Shown piece after piece: positions 50,598-60,169 of a stretch of 64,000 nucleotides of DNA; positions within the stretch are counted from its first letter, which is position 1; the number at the start of each line of letters is the position of its first letter. Made by a program: the position numbers and the translations under genes. Under the pieces are notes generated by a model that was given only the letters and a program-made list of their open reading frames with translations, was not told where the DNA came from and did not search any database. Origin of the DNA: JAICJC01 sp963709425 (lineage in GTDB: Bacteria > Actinomycetota > Thermoleophilia > Gaiellales > JAICJC01). The stretch is from the NCBI GenBank assembly GCA_963709425.1, contig CAVPWG010000006.1, forward strand, positions 1 to 64,000, in the 5' to 3' direction.

Positions 50598-51568
50598 GTC
50601 GTCACCCGCGGATCGAGCTTGAAGTAGAGCAGGTCGGCGAGGAAGTTGAACAGGATCACCGACAGCGTCAGCACCAGGAAGGCGCCCTGGAGAAACGCGT
50701 AGTCGCGCTTGTCGATGGCGTCGACGATGGCGAGCCCGATGCCCGGGTAGTCGAACACGTACTCGATGGTGATCGCTCCGCCGATGATGAACCCGAGCGA
50801 CAGGGCGATCAGCGTGACCACCGGCAGCATGGCGTTCCGGAATCCGTGCTTCCACACGATCGCCCAGTTGCTCAAGCCCTTCGCGCGCGCCGTGAGGACG
50901 TAGTCCTCCCCCAGCGTCTCGAGCATCGCGGAGCGGACGATCAGCGTGTAGTCGCCGTACAGCACCAGGCCAAGCGTGAGAGCCGGCAGGATCATGTGCT
51001 CGGTCCGGTCCACGAGGAAGTCGAATGTGCCCGGATTGCCGAGTATGCCGTAGTCGGGGCTCTGGATGCCACCGTGGGGTAACCCGAGCCTGCTGGCGAC
51101 GAAGTAGACGATCATGAGCCCCAGCCACTGGGTCGGCACCGAGTAGAACGCAAGCGCCGTCCAGACCGAGGTCTTATCGGCCGCGGTGCCCCGCCGCCAG
51201 GCGGAGATCACCCCCGTGAGGACTCCGAAGACGATGGAGAACACGGTTCCGAGGGTGATCATCGCGAGCGTCTTCTTGATCGGGTCCCACAGCTCGCCAC
51301 GCACCGGCTTGTGAGAGATGAACGTCGTGCCCATGTCGCCGTGGGCCAGGCCCTTCAGATAGATGACGTACTGCTCCCACTTCGACTTGTCCAGGCCAAG
51401 GTCGTGCCGCAGCGCGGTCTTGAACTGGATGGTGCAGTTGTGGCACTTGAGGCCGGTGACGGCGTCGCCGGGCAGGGCGCGGAACAGCACGAAGTTCAGC
51501 GTGATGGCGACGAAGACCGTGAGCAGCGCGAAGAGCGTCCGCTTCAGGATGTAGTCGCTTCGTTGCAT
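50594..51568 (-). CDS. Peptide ABC transporter permease (OppB/DppB-like)
   Basis: The 324-residue product begins with the typical helix 1 (LFALLTVFVAITLNFVLFRA) and L-P-G-D-A-V. It has six helices and the EAA-type loop T-A-R-A-K-G-L-S near 230. A C-H-N-C pair in the first periplasmic loop is unusual for OppB and may form a disulfide. It lies 37 bases after the substrate-binding protein gene. Confidence 0.95.
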   Translation of the reverse strand: MQRSDYILKRTLFALLTVFVAITLNFVLFRALPGDAVTGLKCHNCTIQFKTALRHDLGLDKSKWEQYVIYLKGLAHGDMGTTFISHKPVRGELWDPIKKTLAMITLGTVFSIVFGVLTGVISAWRRGTAADKTSVWTALAFYSVPTQWLGLMIVYFVASRLGLPHGGIQSPDYGILGNPGTFDFLVDRTEHMILPALTLGLVLYGDYTLIVRSAMLETLGEDYVLTARAKGLSNWAIVWKHGFRNAMLPVVTLIALSLGFIIGGAITIEYVFDYPGIGLAIVDAIDKRDYAFLQGAFLVLTLSVILFNFLADLLYFKLDPRVTT

Positions 51569-51605
51569 CGTCTCGTCGTGTTGTCCGCGCCCTGCCCGCC
51601 GTCCC

Positions 51606-53315
51606 CTACTTCAGGTGCGGGTTCGTGAACGCGTTGTAGTTGTATCCGAGCGCCTGGGCGTCGTAACCCTCCCACTTGGGGTCGTAGGCCGCGATGCCCT
51701 GCTCGTTCACGAGCTGCGTGTAGACCCAGTTGTCGTGGATGATCTTGTCCATCTGGTGCACGAGGTCCATCCGGTCGCTCTCCTTCACGAGCGTCCCCTG
51801 CTTCTCGTACATCTTGTCGTAGGCGGGATTGTCCCAGCCCGTGTCGCTCCACGAGCACCACTGGGCCTTGGTGACGACCGAGAGCTGGAAGTCCGGGTCA
51901 GGCGATGCGACCCAGTCCCACAGGGCGATGTCGAACTTCGAGTACCCCGTGTTCGTGGCGGGATCGCACTGGTCGTCCGTCTCGATCGCATACGCGGCAC
52001 TCGAGTCGCCGCCGCTCTGCTCGGTCACCTTGACGCCGGCGTTTGCGAATCCCTCCTGGACGATCGAGAAGGTGCGGTCGCCGTTGAAGTCCAGGCTGTT
52101 CGGGACCATGACCTGGTACTCCATCTTGTGCGCCGGCTCGGCGTACTTGCCGGTCGTGGCCGGGGCGACCCTGACCCCGTCGGAGCCCTTCTTGTACCCG
52201 AGCTGGTCGAGCATCTGGTTGCCCTGGGCGCAGTCGAACTTGAGCGGCGCGATGTCCGGGTTGCGCCACGGGCCGGCGATGCTGCCGAGCAGGCTCTCCT
52301 CGGGGTCGGCATAGCCGCTGAAGACCACCTGGATGAGCTGCTGCCTGTCGACGCACATCGACAGGGCTTCCTTCACCTTCGGGTCGAGCAGCTCCCTGTG
52401 CTGGGGTTTGTACGGATTCGAGTTCCAGGTGATGTTCGTGACCTCGCCGCTCGGATAGGTCTGGATGGCCGCTTGCCCCGTCTTCTTGACCGCGTTCACC
52501 GCCGTGAACGGCACCTGGTCGACGGCCGAGATCTGGCCCGACTGAAGGTCCGCGATCATCGAGTCGGCGTTGGTGTAGTAGACGTAGGCGACCGCGTCGA
52601 CGTGCGGCTTCGGGCCCCACCAGCCCGGGTTGGGCTTGAAGACGGTCTGGCCCTTCTTGTCGTACTTGGTCACCTGGAACGGCCCACCGGACACGACCGG
52701 AAGGTGATCCTCCGGCAGGAACGTCTTCAGATCCTTGCCGTTGTTGCCCGTGTACTTCTCCCACACGTGCTTGGGCAGGATGTACAGGAACGTCAGCTGT
52801 GCCAGCGCGTTCCCGACCGGCTTGTCGTAGTGGAAGACGGCCGTGGTCGGGTCGGGCGCATCCACCTTCGTCACATGCGCGACCGACGAGGCGAGCACCG
52901 CCGTCGGGCCCGGGTACTTGATGATCGTGTTCGCTGTCCAGGCAACGTCCTCGGACGTGAGCGGCTGGCCGTCCGACCACTTCGCGCCGGACCGCAGCTT
53001 GAAGGTGTACGTCTTGCCGTCGGGCGAGACCGTCCACGACTCGGCGAAGCTCGGCACGATCTCCTTCAGTCCGGGGCCGTACTGCACGAGCTCCGGGTAG
53101 ATCTCGAGGAACGAGATCGTGGCTCCCGCCTCGATGTAGTTGAACACGTTGAGCGTGTCGATGTAGTTGGTGGACCCGAGCGTGAAGATGCCACCCTCCT
53201 TGACCGCGCCGCTGCCTCCGCCGCCGTTGTCGCTGCTGCTCCCGCCGCCGCAGCCCGCCGCGGCAAGCGCGACGGCCACCGCGGCAGCCAGTGTCATCAG
53301 TCTTCGAGCTCTCAT
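51606..53315 (-). CDS. Peptide ABC transporter substrate-binding lipoprotein (SBP_bac_5)
   Basis: The 569-residue family 5 solute-binding protein has a signal peptide with lipobox L-A-A-A-G-C (Cys about 22), a Gly/Ser linker, and then domains I to III. The family motif W-T-V-S-P-D-G-K-T-Y-T-F-K-L-R lies near 95. AGGGAGG precedes the ATG, which also overlaps the creatininase stop. It is anchored outside and delivers peptides or similar ligands to the importer. The exact ligand is unknown. Confidence 0.96.
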   Translation of the reverse strand: MRARRLMTLAAAVAVALAAAGCGGGSSSDNGGGGSGAVKEGGIFTLGSTNYIDTLNVFNYIEAGATISFLEIYPELVQYGPGLKEIVPSFAESWTVSPDGKTYTFKLRSGAKWSDGQPLTSEDVAWTANTIIKYPGPTAVLASSVAHVTKVDAPDPTTAVFHYDKPVGNALAQLTFLYILPKHVWEKYTGNNGKDLKTFLPEDHLPVVSGGPFQVTKYDKKGQTVFKPNPGWWGPKPHVDAVAYVYYTNADSMIADLQSGQISAVDQVPFTAVNAVKKTGQAAIQTYPSGEVTNITWNSNPYKPQHRELLDPKVKEALSMCVDRQQLIQVVFSGYADPEESLLGSIAGPWRNPDIAPLKFDCAQGNQMLDQLGYKKGSDGVRVAPATTGKYAEPAHKMEYQVMVPNSLDFNGDRTFSIVQEGFANAGVKVTEQSGGDSSAAYAIETDDQCDPATNTGYSKFDIALWDWVASPDPDFQLSVVTKAQWCSWSDTGWDNPAYDKMYEKQGTLVKESDRMDLVHQMDKIIHDNWVYTQLVNEQGIAAYDPKWEGYDAQALGYNYNAFTNPHLK

Positions 53316-54157
53316 ACGTCATCCTCCCTGGGGTTTCCCGCCACGGCGTGGGTGTGATGATCACGCCCGGGCCGCGGCCTGCGGCCCGCCATGTCGTCGA
53401 TGTACTCGCAAATCTCCTCAACCGCCCGCTCGAGCCACGCGCGGCCCTTCTGGGCCGTCGCCGCCGTCGCGTCGCCGATCACACCCGACTCGGTCCAGCC
53501 GCTCCACTGGCCCTTGATGGAGAGCGGCCCGTCCGACCAGTCCATCCACGCGTGGTCCGACTCCCAGTCGGGGATCTCGCGCACGGCCTTGTCCATCTGC
53601 ACCAGGTCGGGCCGGATCGCGAGGTAGAGCGATGTCTCGAGCTCGCAGGCGTGGGCCATCCCGCCGGGTGCCTCGGACGACCGCGTCCGCGCGAGGAGCC
53701 CGGCCGACGCCGGCGAGCTGAGGTACCAGAAGGTCGCTGCGATCGCCGCTCGCTCCTCGAGCATGATGAGCCGGGTCGCCATGTCGACCAGCGGCACGTT
53801 CGATCCGTGCCCGTTCACGAAGAGGATCCGCCGGAACCCGTGGTGCAGCACGCTCCGGCCGATGTCGACGAGGTGGTCGACGAAGGTCTTCCAGCCGATC
53901 GTGATGGGGCCGGGGAAATCCATGTGATGGGGCGTGTAGCCGTGCGTCACCGTCGGGAGAAGAAGCGCCCGTCCCGGCCGCGCCGTTACCGCCCGGTCCG
54001 CCAGCGTCTCGGCGATCACGACGTCGGTGTCGATCGGCAGGTGGTAGCCGTGGTCTTCGAGCGTCGCGACCGGGATGACGAGCACGGGGTCGCGCGCGAC
54101 CCACTCCGCCACCTGGGGCCAGGTCAGCTCGGCGTACCGGTTTGTCGGTGTGGGCAT
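53312..54157 (-). CDS. Creatininase-family amidohydrolase
   Basis: The product has 281 residues from ATG 54157 (an in-frame ATG at 54172 is possible). The metal-binding motif T-L-E-D-H-G-Y-H-L-P-I-D-T-D near 35 to 48 and the later F-V-N-G-H-G-S-N and H-A-C-E-L-E-T-S identify the family, which includes creatinine amidohydrolase and F420/mycofactocin-related enzymes. The usual Glu-Gln-His is Glu-Asp-His here. Cyclic amide or peptide hydrolysis is likely. It starts one base after the C45 gene stop. Confidence 0.88.
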   Translation of the reverse strand: MPTPTNRYAELTWPQVAEWVARDPVLVIPVATLEDHGYHLPIDTDVVIAETLADRAVTARPGRALLLPTVTHGYTPHHMDFPGPITIGWKTFVDHLVDIGRSVLHHGFRRILFVNGHGSNVPLVDMATRLIMLEERAAIAATFWYLSSPASAGLLARTRSSEAPGGMAHACELETSLYLAIRPDLVQMDKAVREIPDWESDHAWMDWSDGPLSIKGQWSGWTESGVIGDATAATAQKGRAWLERAVEEICEYIDDMAGRRPRPGRDHHTHAVAGNPREDDV

Positions 54158-54158
54158 G

Positions 54159-55175
54159 TCAGTCGAAGGCATATCGCTGCTCGAGAGAGTCGCATGGGTT
54201 TCCGCGGCCGAACGTGACCGCACCCTCTGTGACGTCGGCGAGGCACCAGAAGACAGTCTTCGACTGCGCTCCGTGTTCCGGATGACGGCAGAGCGAGTGC
54301 GGCGCCCCCGTGTGATCCTGGAGCGCGCGCCGAAGAACGTGCTCGGTGATCTGGCCTGGTGCGAGCCACTCGAGCGCGCGACGATATCGCACGGCCGACC
54401 CGGCGGCGTACTCCGGGTCGCCCTCGTACGGCAGCATCCGAGGGCTCACGTAGTGGTTCGTGTGCGCGAGGGTGCCCTCGGGGCCGGGCCGGATCAGCTC
54501 GGCGTCGGTCGCCGAGCCCTCGACGTTCACGACCCCTCCGTCGCGGTGGCTCAGGATCGTGTTGTACGACGATGCCCTGTGCGGATTCAGCGCCGCCTCG
54601 ACCGCCTCGTCGAGCGTGCGCCGGCGCAGGATGTCGCGCACGTGGAGCAGGCGCGGGATGCCGACGCGGTTGTCGTTGGGAGAGACCTCGTTGCCGGTGA
54701 GCGCGAGCCCGGCCGAGTTGAATCCCACGCTGATCCACGGGCCGATGCCGATCGTGAACACCACCGGATCCCCGGGGATGCGCCACTCGGTCGCAACGAC
54801 GTCAGGCTCGACCTTCGGCGAGAGGTCGTTGTTGTGCGCCACCCACAGGTGCCCGTCGACGCTCGCCGGCGGCCGGGCGACCATGTCCGAGCAGGCGCCC
54901 TCTGCCCCGCCGAGGCTCGCGAGCTCCTCGATCGACGCGGCGAACACCCGCATCCGCTCGGCGCCGGCTGCATCGGCGACCGCGTCCAGCTCCTCGACGA
55001 GCCACGGCAGCTCGCGCGCCGTCACCTCGTGGTACGGCAGCGCGGCGGCGAGCTCCCCGGCCGTGACGGCCGCGGCGGCGCGGGCGACGGCGGACGCGCC
55101 GGCGCTCCCGACCTGAGCGCCGACCTCGGCATGCGTCCCGGCGGCGCGCACGAGCGGAAGCGGATCAGGCGGCAT
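54159..55175 (-). CDS. C45-family acyltransferase/hydrolase (AAT-like)
   Basis: The 338-residue N-terminal-nucleophile protein of family C45 belongs to the acyl-CoA:6-aminopenicillanate acyltransferase type. The predicted autocleavage Cys is in E-G-A-C-S-D-M-V near 96, followed by W-V-A-H-N-N-D-L (a G-R-N-x-D-like element) and G-F-N-S-A-G-L-A-L-T. Such enzymes act on amide bonds of small molecules. ATG 55175 lies within the end of the dehydrogenase relic (11-base overlap). It is the first intact gene of the operon. Confidence 0.87.
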   Translation of the reverse strand: MPPDPLPLVRAAGTHAEVGAQVGSAGASAVARAAAAVTAGELAAALPYHEVTARELPWLVEELDAVADAAGAERMRVFAASIEELASLGGAEGACSDMVARPPASVDGHLWVAHNNDLSPKVEPDVVATEWRIPGDPVVFTIGIGPWISVGFNSAGLALTGNEVSPNDNRVGIPRLLHVRDILRRRTLDEAVEAALNPHRASSYNTILSHRDGGVVNVEGSATDAELIRPGPEGTLAHTNHYVSPRMLPYEGDPEYAAGSAVRYRRALEWLAPGQITEHVLRRALQDHTGAPHSLCRHPEHGAQSKTVFWCLADVTEGAVTFGRGNPCDSLEQRYAFD

Positions 55176-55420
55176 GGTTGACCGTGTCCCCCGGCCGCGC
55201 GAGTGCCGCCGTCCGCGAGGGCGCTCCCGCCACGTCGAGCGCCGCCGGGGCGATCCGCTCGGGGATGTCGTCCGGGAGCCCCACCGGCATGCCGCCCGAC
55301 CCTGTTGCCGGGTTGTGCAGCTTCCCGCGCTCGGCGTCCGAGATGCGCGGGTCGGCGTCGAGCTTCCACGTCGGCTGCGGAAACATGCCGTCGCCCTCGA
55401 GCACCCGGTGTAGTCCGTAG

Positions 55421-55443
<23 letters not shown>
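55165..55443 (-). pseudogene. Relic of L-erythro-3,5-diaminohexanoate dehydrogenase (N-terminus, internally deleted)
   Basis: The 92-codon frame begins R-Y-G-L-H-R-V-L-E and continues F-P-Q-P-T-W-K-L-D. Both fit the start of the lysine fermentation dehydrogenase Kdd, which has G-x-H-R-V-x-E-x-x-G-x-x-P-Q-x-x-x-K-x-D. After A-E-R it jumps directly to G-K-L-H-N-P-A-T-G-S-G-G-M, the conserved motif that normally lies about 30 residues later. It then runs into a stop, without the Rossmann domain. A TAGCCT hexamer (55455..55450) 6 bases before the ATG looks like an intact leaderless promoter that may now drive the operon. A short functional protein cannot be excluded. Confidence 0.6.
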
Positions 55444-55645
<202 letters not shown>

Positions 55646-55653
55646 ATCGGACG

Positions 55654-56382
55654 ATGGCCGTCGTTGCCCAGGCTGCACCCCGATACCGACAGGTCGCGGC
55701 GGAGCTCGAGCGGGCCATCGAATCGGGCGGCCTGCGTCCGCACGACCGGCTGGCATCCGAGCGGGCGATCGCCGAGCGCCACGGCCTGTCACGGATGACC
55801 GCGCGCCAGGCCGTCGAGCTCCTGGTCCGGCGCGGCACGGTGTATCGCCGACCGGGCTCGGGCACCTTCGTGTCGCCGCCGCGCGTCGTCCACACGCTTC
55901 AGCGCCTGGCGGGCTTCTCCGAGCAGATGCGCGCGCAGGGCATCGAGCCGTCCGGGCGTGTGCTCGAGATGCACCGCACGCGCCGCATCGACGCCCAGGC
56001 CCGCGCCGCGCTCGAGCTCGAGCCCGGCGGCAGGGCCTGGATGGTGCGCCGGGTGCGGTTCGGCGACCGCGAGCCGCTCCTCCTCGAGACGTTCTGGGTC
56101 CCGGCCGCGCTGTGCCCCGACCTCGCCCGGCGCGAGCTCGCCCTGGGATCGCTGTACGACCTCATGCGGCGGCGGTACGGAATCGACCCCCGCACCGCAG
56201 ACGAGTCCATCGAGCCGGCGGTGCTCGAGCCCGCCGACGCACGCCACCTGGGCGCCCGCCCGGGCGCTCCGGCGATGGTCGTCACCCGCACCGCGCGCGA
56301 CGGCGAGGGCCGGGCGGTGGAGTTCGCCCGCGACGTCTACCGCGGCGACCGCGCCCGCTTCGAGGTGGCACTGCGGGCGTGA
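55654..56382 (+). CDS. GntR/HutC-family regulator with UTRA domain
   Basis: The 242-residue product has a winged helix at about 10 to 75 (R-L-A-S-E-R-A-I-A-E-R-H-G-L-S-R-M-T) and a UTRA effector domain at about 95 to 235. TATAGA (55641..55646) lies 7 bases before the ATG, a leaderless layout. It reads away from the peptide/amide operon across the PucR relic and is the best candidate regulator for it. Confidence 0.92.
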   Translation: MAVVAQAAPRYRQVAAELERAIESGGLRPHDRLASERAIAERHGLSRMTARQAVELLVRRGTVYRRPGSGTFVSPPRVVHTLQRLAGFSEQMRAQGIEPSGRVLEMHRTRRIDAQARAALELEPGGRAWMVRRVRFGDREPLLLETFWVPAALCPDLARRELALGSLYDLMRRRYGIDPRTADESIEPAVLEPADARHLGARPGAPAMVVTRTARDGEGRAVEFARDVYRGDRARFEVALRA

Positions 56383-56398
56383 ATCGTCCGCACTCGTG

Positions 56399-56411
56399 GG
56401 GGTCAGACCCC
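56399..56411. repeat. GGGGTCAGACCCC palindrome at the thrS 3' end
   Basis: A 13-base palindrome that includes the thrS stop codon. The same sequence in reverse complement occurs at 61213..61225, and an imperfect copy lies near 61153. It may be a dispersed genomic repeat or a terminator-like site. Confidence 0.5.
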
Positions 56412-58319
56412 GCCGGCTCGTGATTCGACTTCGGCCACAAGCTCGTCTCGGAGCTCGCCCAGCGGCCGGGCGCCCAGGTCGCCCTTGCCACGGCGCCTGA
56501 CCGACACGGTCTCCGCCTCGGCCTCGCGGTCGCCGACGACCAGGATGCACGGCATGCGCTGATGCTCGGCCTCGGCGATCTTCTTGCCGACCGACTCGCT
56601 TCGCAGGTCAGCCTCGGCGCGAAGCCCGGCCGCCCGCAGGTCCGCCGCCACTCGCTCCGCGTACTCATGGTGGCGGTCGGCGACCGGCAGGACGACGGCC
56701 TGCACCGGAGCGATCCACAGCGGGAACGCCCCGGCATGGTGCTCGATCAGGATGCCGATGAACCGCTCGAGGGAGCCGAGAAGCGCACGGTGGATCACCA
56801 CCGGCATGTGGTCGGCATTGTCGGCCCCGACGTACGAGAGCTCGAACCGCGCCGGCATCTGGAAATCGAGCTGGATCGTGCCCATCTGCCATGACCGCCC
56901 GATGGCGTCGGTCATGTGCAGGTCGATCTTCGGGCCGTAGAACGCTCCCTCCCCCGGGCTCGTCACGTAGTCGATGCGCCTGCGGCGAAGCGCCGACTCG
57001 AGCGCCTGCTCGGCGACGTCCCAATCCCCGTCCGAGCCGAGCTTGTCGTCGGGCCGGAGTGACAGCTCGGGCTGCGGTACGACGCCGAAGATGCGGTACA
57101 GCACGTCGATGTAGTCGAGGCAGGCGAAGATCTCGTCCTCGATCTGTTCCATCGTGCAGAAGATGTGGCCGTCATCCTGGGTCACGTGCCGCACGCGCAT
57201 GAGGCCGTGAAGCGTTCCCGCAAGCTCGTTCCGGTGCAGGGTCGACGCCTCGGCGTAGCGAATCGGAAGCTCGCGGTAGCTGCGCCGCTGGCTGCCGAAG
57301 AGGAGCATGTGCCCAGGGCAGTTCATCGGCTTCAGTCCGTACGTGTGGGCCTCGCCCTCACCGGGGACGAGGAACATGTTGTCGCGGAACTTCTCCCAGT
57401 GTCCGGACGTCTTCCAGAGCTCGACGTCGTAGAGCAGCGGCGTCTTCACCTCGACGTAGCCGCGCCGGGCGTTTTCGGAGCGGCGCAGGTCCTCGAGCGC
57501 GTTCCAGATCACCATGCCGCGCGGGTGCCACAGCGGCGACCCCGGCGAGTGCGGGTCGAAGTGGAAGAGGTCGAGCTCGCGCCCGATCCGGCGGTGGTCG
57601 CGCCGGCGCGCCTCCTCGATCTGCGCGAGGTGGGCGTCGAGGTCGGCCTGGCGAAAGAACGCGGTGCCGTAGATGCGCGTGAGCATCGGCCGCGCGGAGT
57701 CGCCCCGCCAGTACGCACCGGCGGTCGAGAGCAGCTTGAACGCCTTGATCGGCTTCGTCGTCTGGAGGTGCGGCCCGCGGCACAGGTCCTCGAAGTCGTC
57801 GTTGCGATAGAGGCTGATCGTTCCGTCGTCGAGCCCCTCGGCGAGCTCCAGCTTGTAGGGCTGGCCCTCCGCCCGGAAGCGCTCGATGAGCTCGGATCGG
57901 TCGACACCGTCCTCCCGCACGAACGGCACGTCGGACGCAAGGATGCGGCGCATTTCCGCCTCGATCCGCTCGAGGTCGTCCGCCGAGATCGGCTCGGGGA
58001 ACTCGAAGTCGTAATAGAAGCCGTCGGCGATCGCAGGCCCGATCGCGATCTTGGCGTCCGGCCACAGGTGCAGCACCGCCTGCGCCATGACATGAGCCGT
58101 GGAGTGCCGAAGGACTGCGAGCGCCGCGTCGTCGCGGTCGGTCAGGATGCGGATCGTCTCCCCGTCGCGCACGGGCAGGCGGAGGTCCCGGACCTCGCCG
58201 TCGACCTGGACCGCAACGGCGGCGTCGGCCAGACGGGGGCCGATCGCAGCCGCCGCGTCGCGGCCCGACGCGCCCTCGTCGAGAGTCAGCTCGTTGCCGT
58301 CGGGGAGGTGAACATGCAT
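56403..58319 (-). CDS. thrS: Threonyl-tRNA synthetase
   Basis: The 638-residue class II synthetase has a TGS domain (about 1 to 60) and an editing SAD domain. In the editing region the usual HxxxH site reads H-S-T-A-H near 75. The catalytic core carries motif 2 (G-L-M-R-V-R-H-V-T-Q-D-D-G-H) and the zinc ligands Cys in M-N-C-P-G-H and His in the later H-R-A-L-L-G. An anticodon-binding domain is at the C-terminus. ATG 58319 is preferred because the upstream ATG at 58331 lies inside the -10 hexamer. Confidence 0.97.
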   Translation of the reverse strand: MHVHLPDGNELTLDEGASGRDAAAAIGPRLADAAVAVQVDGEVRDLRLPVRDGETIRILTDRDDAALAVLRHSTAHVMAQAVLHLWPDAKIAIGPAIADGFYYDFEFPEPISADDLERIEAEMRRILASDVPFVREDGVDRSELIERFRAEGQPYKLELAEGLDDGTISLYRNDDFEDLCRGPHLQTTKPIKAFKLLSTAGAYWRGDSARPMLTRIYGTAFFRQADLDAHLAQIEEARRRDHRRIGRELDLFHFDPHSPGSPLWHPRGMVIWNALEDLRRSENARRGYVEVKTPLLYDVELWKTSGHWEKFRDNMFLVPGEGEAHTYGLKPMNCPGHMLLFGSQRRSYRELPIRYAEASTLHRNELAGTLHGLMRVRHVTQDDGHIFCTMEQIEDEIFACLDYIDVLYRIFGVVPQPELSLRPDDKLGSDGDWDVAEQALESALRRRRIDYVTSPGEGAFYGPKIDLHMTDAIGRSWQMGTIQLDFQMPARFELSYVGADNADHMPVVIHRALLGSLERFIGILIEHHAGAFPLWIAPVQAVVLPVADRHHEYAERVAADLRAAGLRAEADLRSESVGKKIAEAEHQRMPCILVVGDREAEAETVSVRRRGKGDLGARPLGELRDELVAEVESRAGGV

Positions 58320-58326
58320 GCCAAGC

Positions 58327-58332
58327 AGCATA
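58327..58332 (-). promoter_or_regulatory. -10 hexamer TATGCT of thrS, deciding its start codon
   Basis: TATGCT ends 7 bases before ATG 58319. A second TACGCT at 58351..58356 stands 7 bases before the divergent kinase ATG 58364. Both genes thus look leaderless, with start codons 44 bases apart. Confidence 0.55.
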
Positions 58333-58363
58333 CAAACCGCTCCGCGCTGGTACGCTCGCCGCG

Positions 58364-59503
58364 ATGGGGGCTCTGGCCGCAGTGCTGGCGATCGCCCTGG
58401 CGGCAGCGGTGGGCGTCATGCTGGTTCGTGATCGCCGCGCAAGGCGCGAGCGCGAAGACCTCGCCCGCGAGCTTCGCGACTCGGTGCCCCGGACCGAGCT
58501 CTCGGCGGCGCTCGCGTCGCGAGACGCGGTGATGGCCGCGGCGTCGACCCCGGTGCTCCTCTTCGACGGGGAGGGCCAGGTCGTGCGCGCCAACCCGGCG
58601 GCGCGGGAGGCGGGCCCGGAGCTGTCGGGGCCCGAGATCGCAGCCCGACCTCTCCGCCGCGGCCGCGCGCGCCGCGGCCGGCGAGCCGGTCAGGGACGTC
58701 GAGCTCACCGTCTACACGCCCGAGCGGCGCCGGTTCCGGGCCCGGATCCGTCCGTTCGGCAGCGGGGACGACTCGGGCGCCGCCGTGACGCTGTCCGATC
58801 AGTCCTCGGAGGCCGACTACCGCGACGCCCGCCGGCTCTTCTCGGCCGGCGTCTCGCACGAGCTCCGCACGCCGCTCCAGCGCATCCTGGCGCTCGTCGA
58901 GACCCTCGCCCTTCCGCTCGACGAGGAAGAGCGCCTGGCGACCATCGCGCAGGCCCGGGCCGAGGTCGACGCCATGCGGCAGCTGATCGAGGACATGATC
59001 CTGCTCGTCAGGCTCGAGAGCCACGAGCTGGGCGACAAGGACGAGCAGACCGATGTCACGACGGCGGTCGAGGCCTGCGTCGCCCGGCACACCAGCGCGG
59101 CGCGCGCGGCGACGATGAGCCTGGGCACCGCCGTGACGCGCGGCCTCATCGCGGCGGTCGCGCCGCGCCTGGTCGACGCGGTGCTCGACAACCTCGTCGA
59201 GAACGCCATCCACCACGCCGGCGAGGGCGAGGCGATCGTCGTGCGCGCCCGCGGGCTCTCCGGGGCGGTCGAGATCGTCGTCCACGACACGGGTGGGCGC
59301 ATCCCGCCCGAGCATCTCGCCCGGGTGTTCGAGCGCTTCTATCGCATCGAGGACGCTCGGTCGGGGCCGGGCACTGGGCTCGGCCTGGCGATCGTGAAGC
59401 ACATCGCCGAGGAGTATGGCGGCCGGGCGACGGCGGAGTCCAGCGTGGCGGGGGCACGAGCCTGCGCGTGATCCTGCCGGCGCCCGCCGCTGTCCGCGAC
59501 TGA
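58364..59503 (+). pseudogene. Sensor histidine kinase with two compensating frameshifts
   Basis: The N-terminal membrane helix and PAS-like region (about 95 residues) are in one frame. From about 58645 the coding signal is in another frame, including the H-box V-S-H-E-L-R-T-P-L, N-box D-N-L-V-E-N-A-I-H-H and G-boxes D-T-G-G-R and G-L-G-L-A-I-V-K-H. At about 59453, in a run of G, the frame returns to the first one for the last strand (G-G-G-T-S-L-R-V-I-L). Two one-base changes repair the whole protein of about 380 residues. The convergent response regulator at 60170 is the likely partner. Confidence 0.8.
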
Positions 59504-59509
59504 CGGTCG

Positions 59510-60167
59510 TCAGCCCGGCGCCCGGACCACGTTGACGTTGAAGTCGGGCGTGCCGCCGGCCTGCATCATCTCGATCCAGAGCACGAGGTACATCTCGGTG
59601 CCGCGCGCCGTCTCGATCCCGCCGAGATCGACGACCGACGCGCGCGGCCAGCCGAAGCTCTCGAGCATCCCGATGACGAGCTGCTTGGCCTCGGCGTCGT
59701 CGCCGCTCACGAAGACCGAATGGGCGCCGGGGACACGCTCCGGGTGGATCATCACCTGGTTCGTCATCGTGTTCAGCGTCTTCACGACGCGGGCGTCGGG
59801 GAACGCACGCTGGATCTGCTCGCCCAGGCTGTCGGTGTTGCAGACCGTCAGGGTCAGCCGGCCGGTCTCGAACGAGAGCGGGTTCGCAACGTCGATCAGC
59901 ACCTTGCCCGCCAGGTTCTCGGCGCCGGCCGCGGCGAGCGCCTCGAGCGCCACCGAGCCGCCCGTGCAGTTCAGGACCGTCTGGCCGAACTCGGCGGCGT
60001 CGGCAAACGTCCCGTGCGACGCGCTCGACCCGGCCTCCGTGACCCACGCTGCGGCAGCCTCGTTGGTCGGCCGAGCGCGAGCCCATCCGCACCTCGTGCC
60101 CGACCTCGACCAGCCGGCCCGCGAGCGCCCGCCCGACGGCGCCCGTTCCCAGAACTGCGTACCTCAT
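59510..60167 (-). pseudogene. F420-dependent NADP reductase-like protein, one frameshift
   Basis: ATG 60167 follows AAGGAGGGG. The N-terminal Rossmann motif (Y-A-V-L-G-T-G-A-V-G-R-A-L) is in one frame. The frame breaks near 60070, and the rest (N-E-A-A-A-A-W-V ... V-L-I-D-V-A-N-P-L, V-K-T-L-N-T-M-T) continues in another. Removing one G repairs a protein of about 218 residues resembling F420H2:NADP oxidoreductase-type dinucleotide-binding proteins. Whether it uses F420 is not shown by the sequence. It follows the response regulator gene by two bases. Confidence 0.78.
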
Positions 60168-60169
60168 CC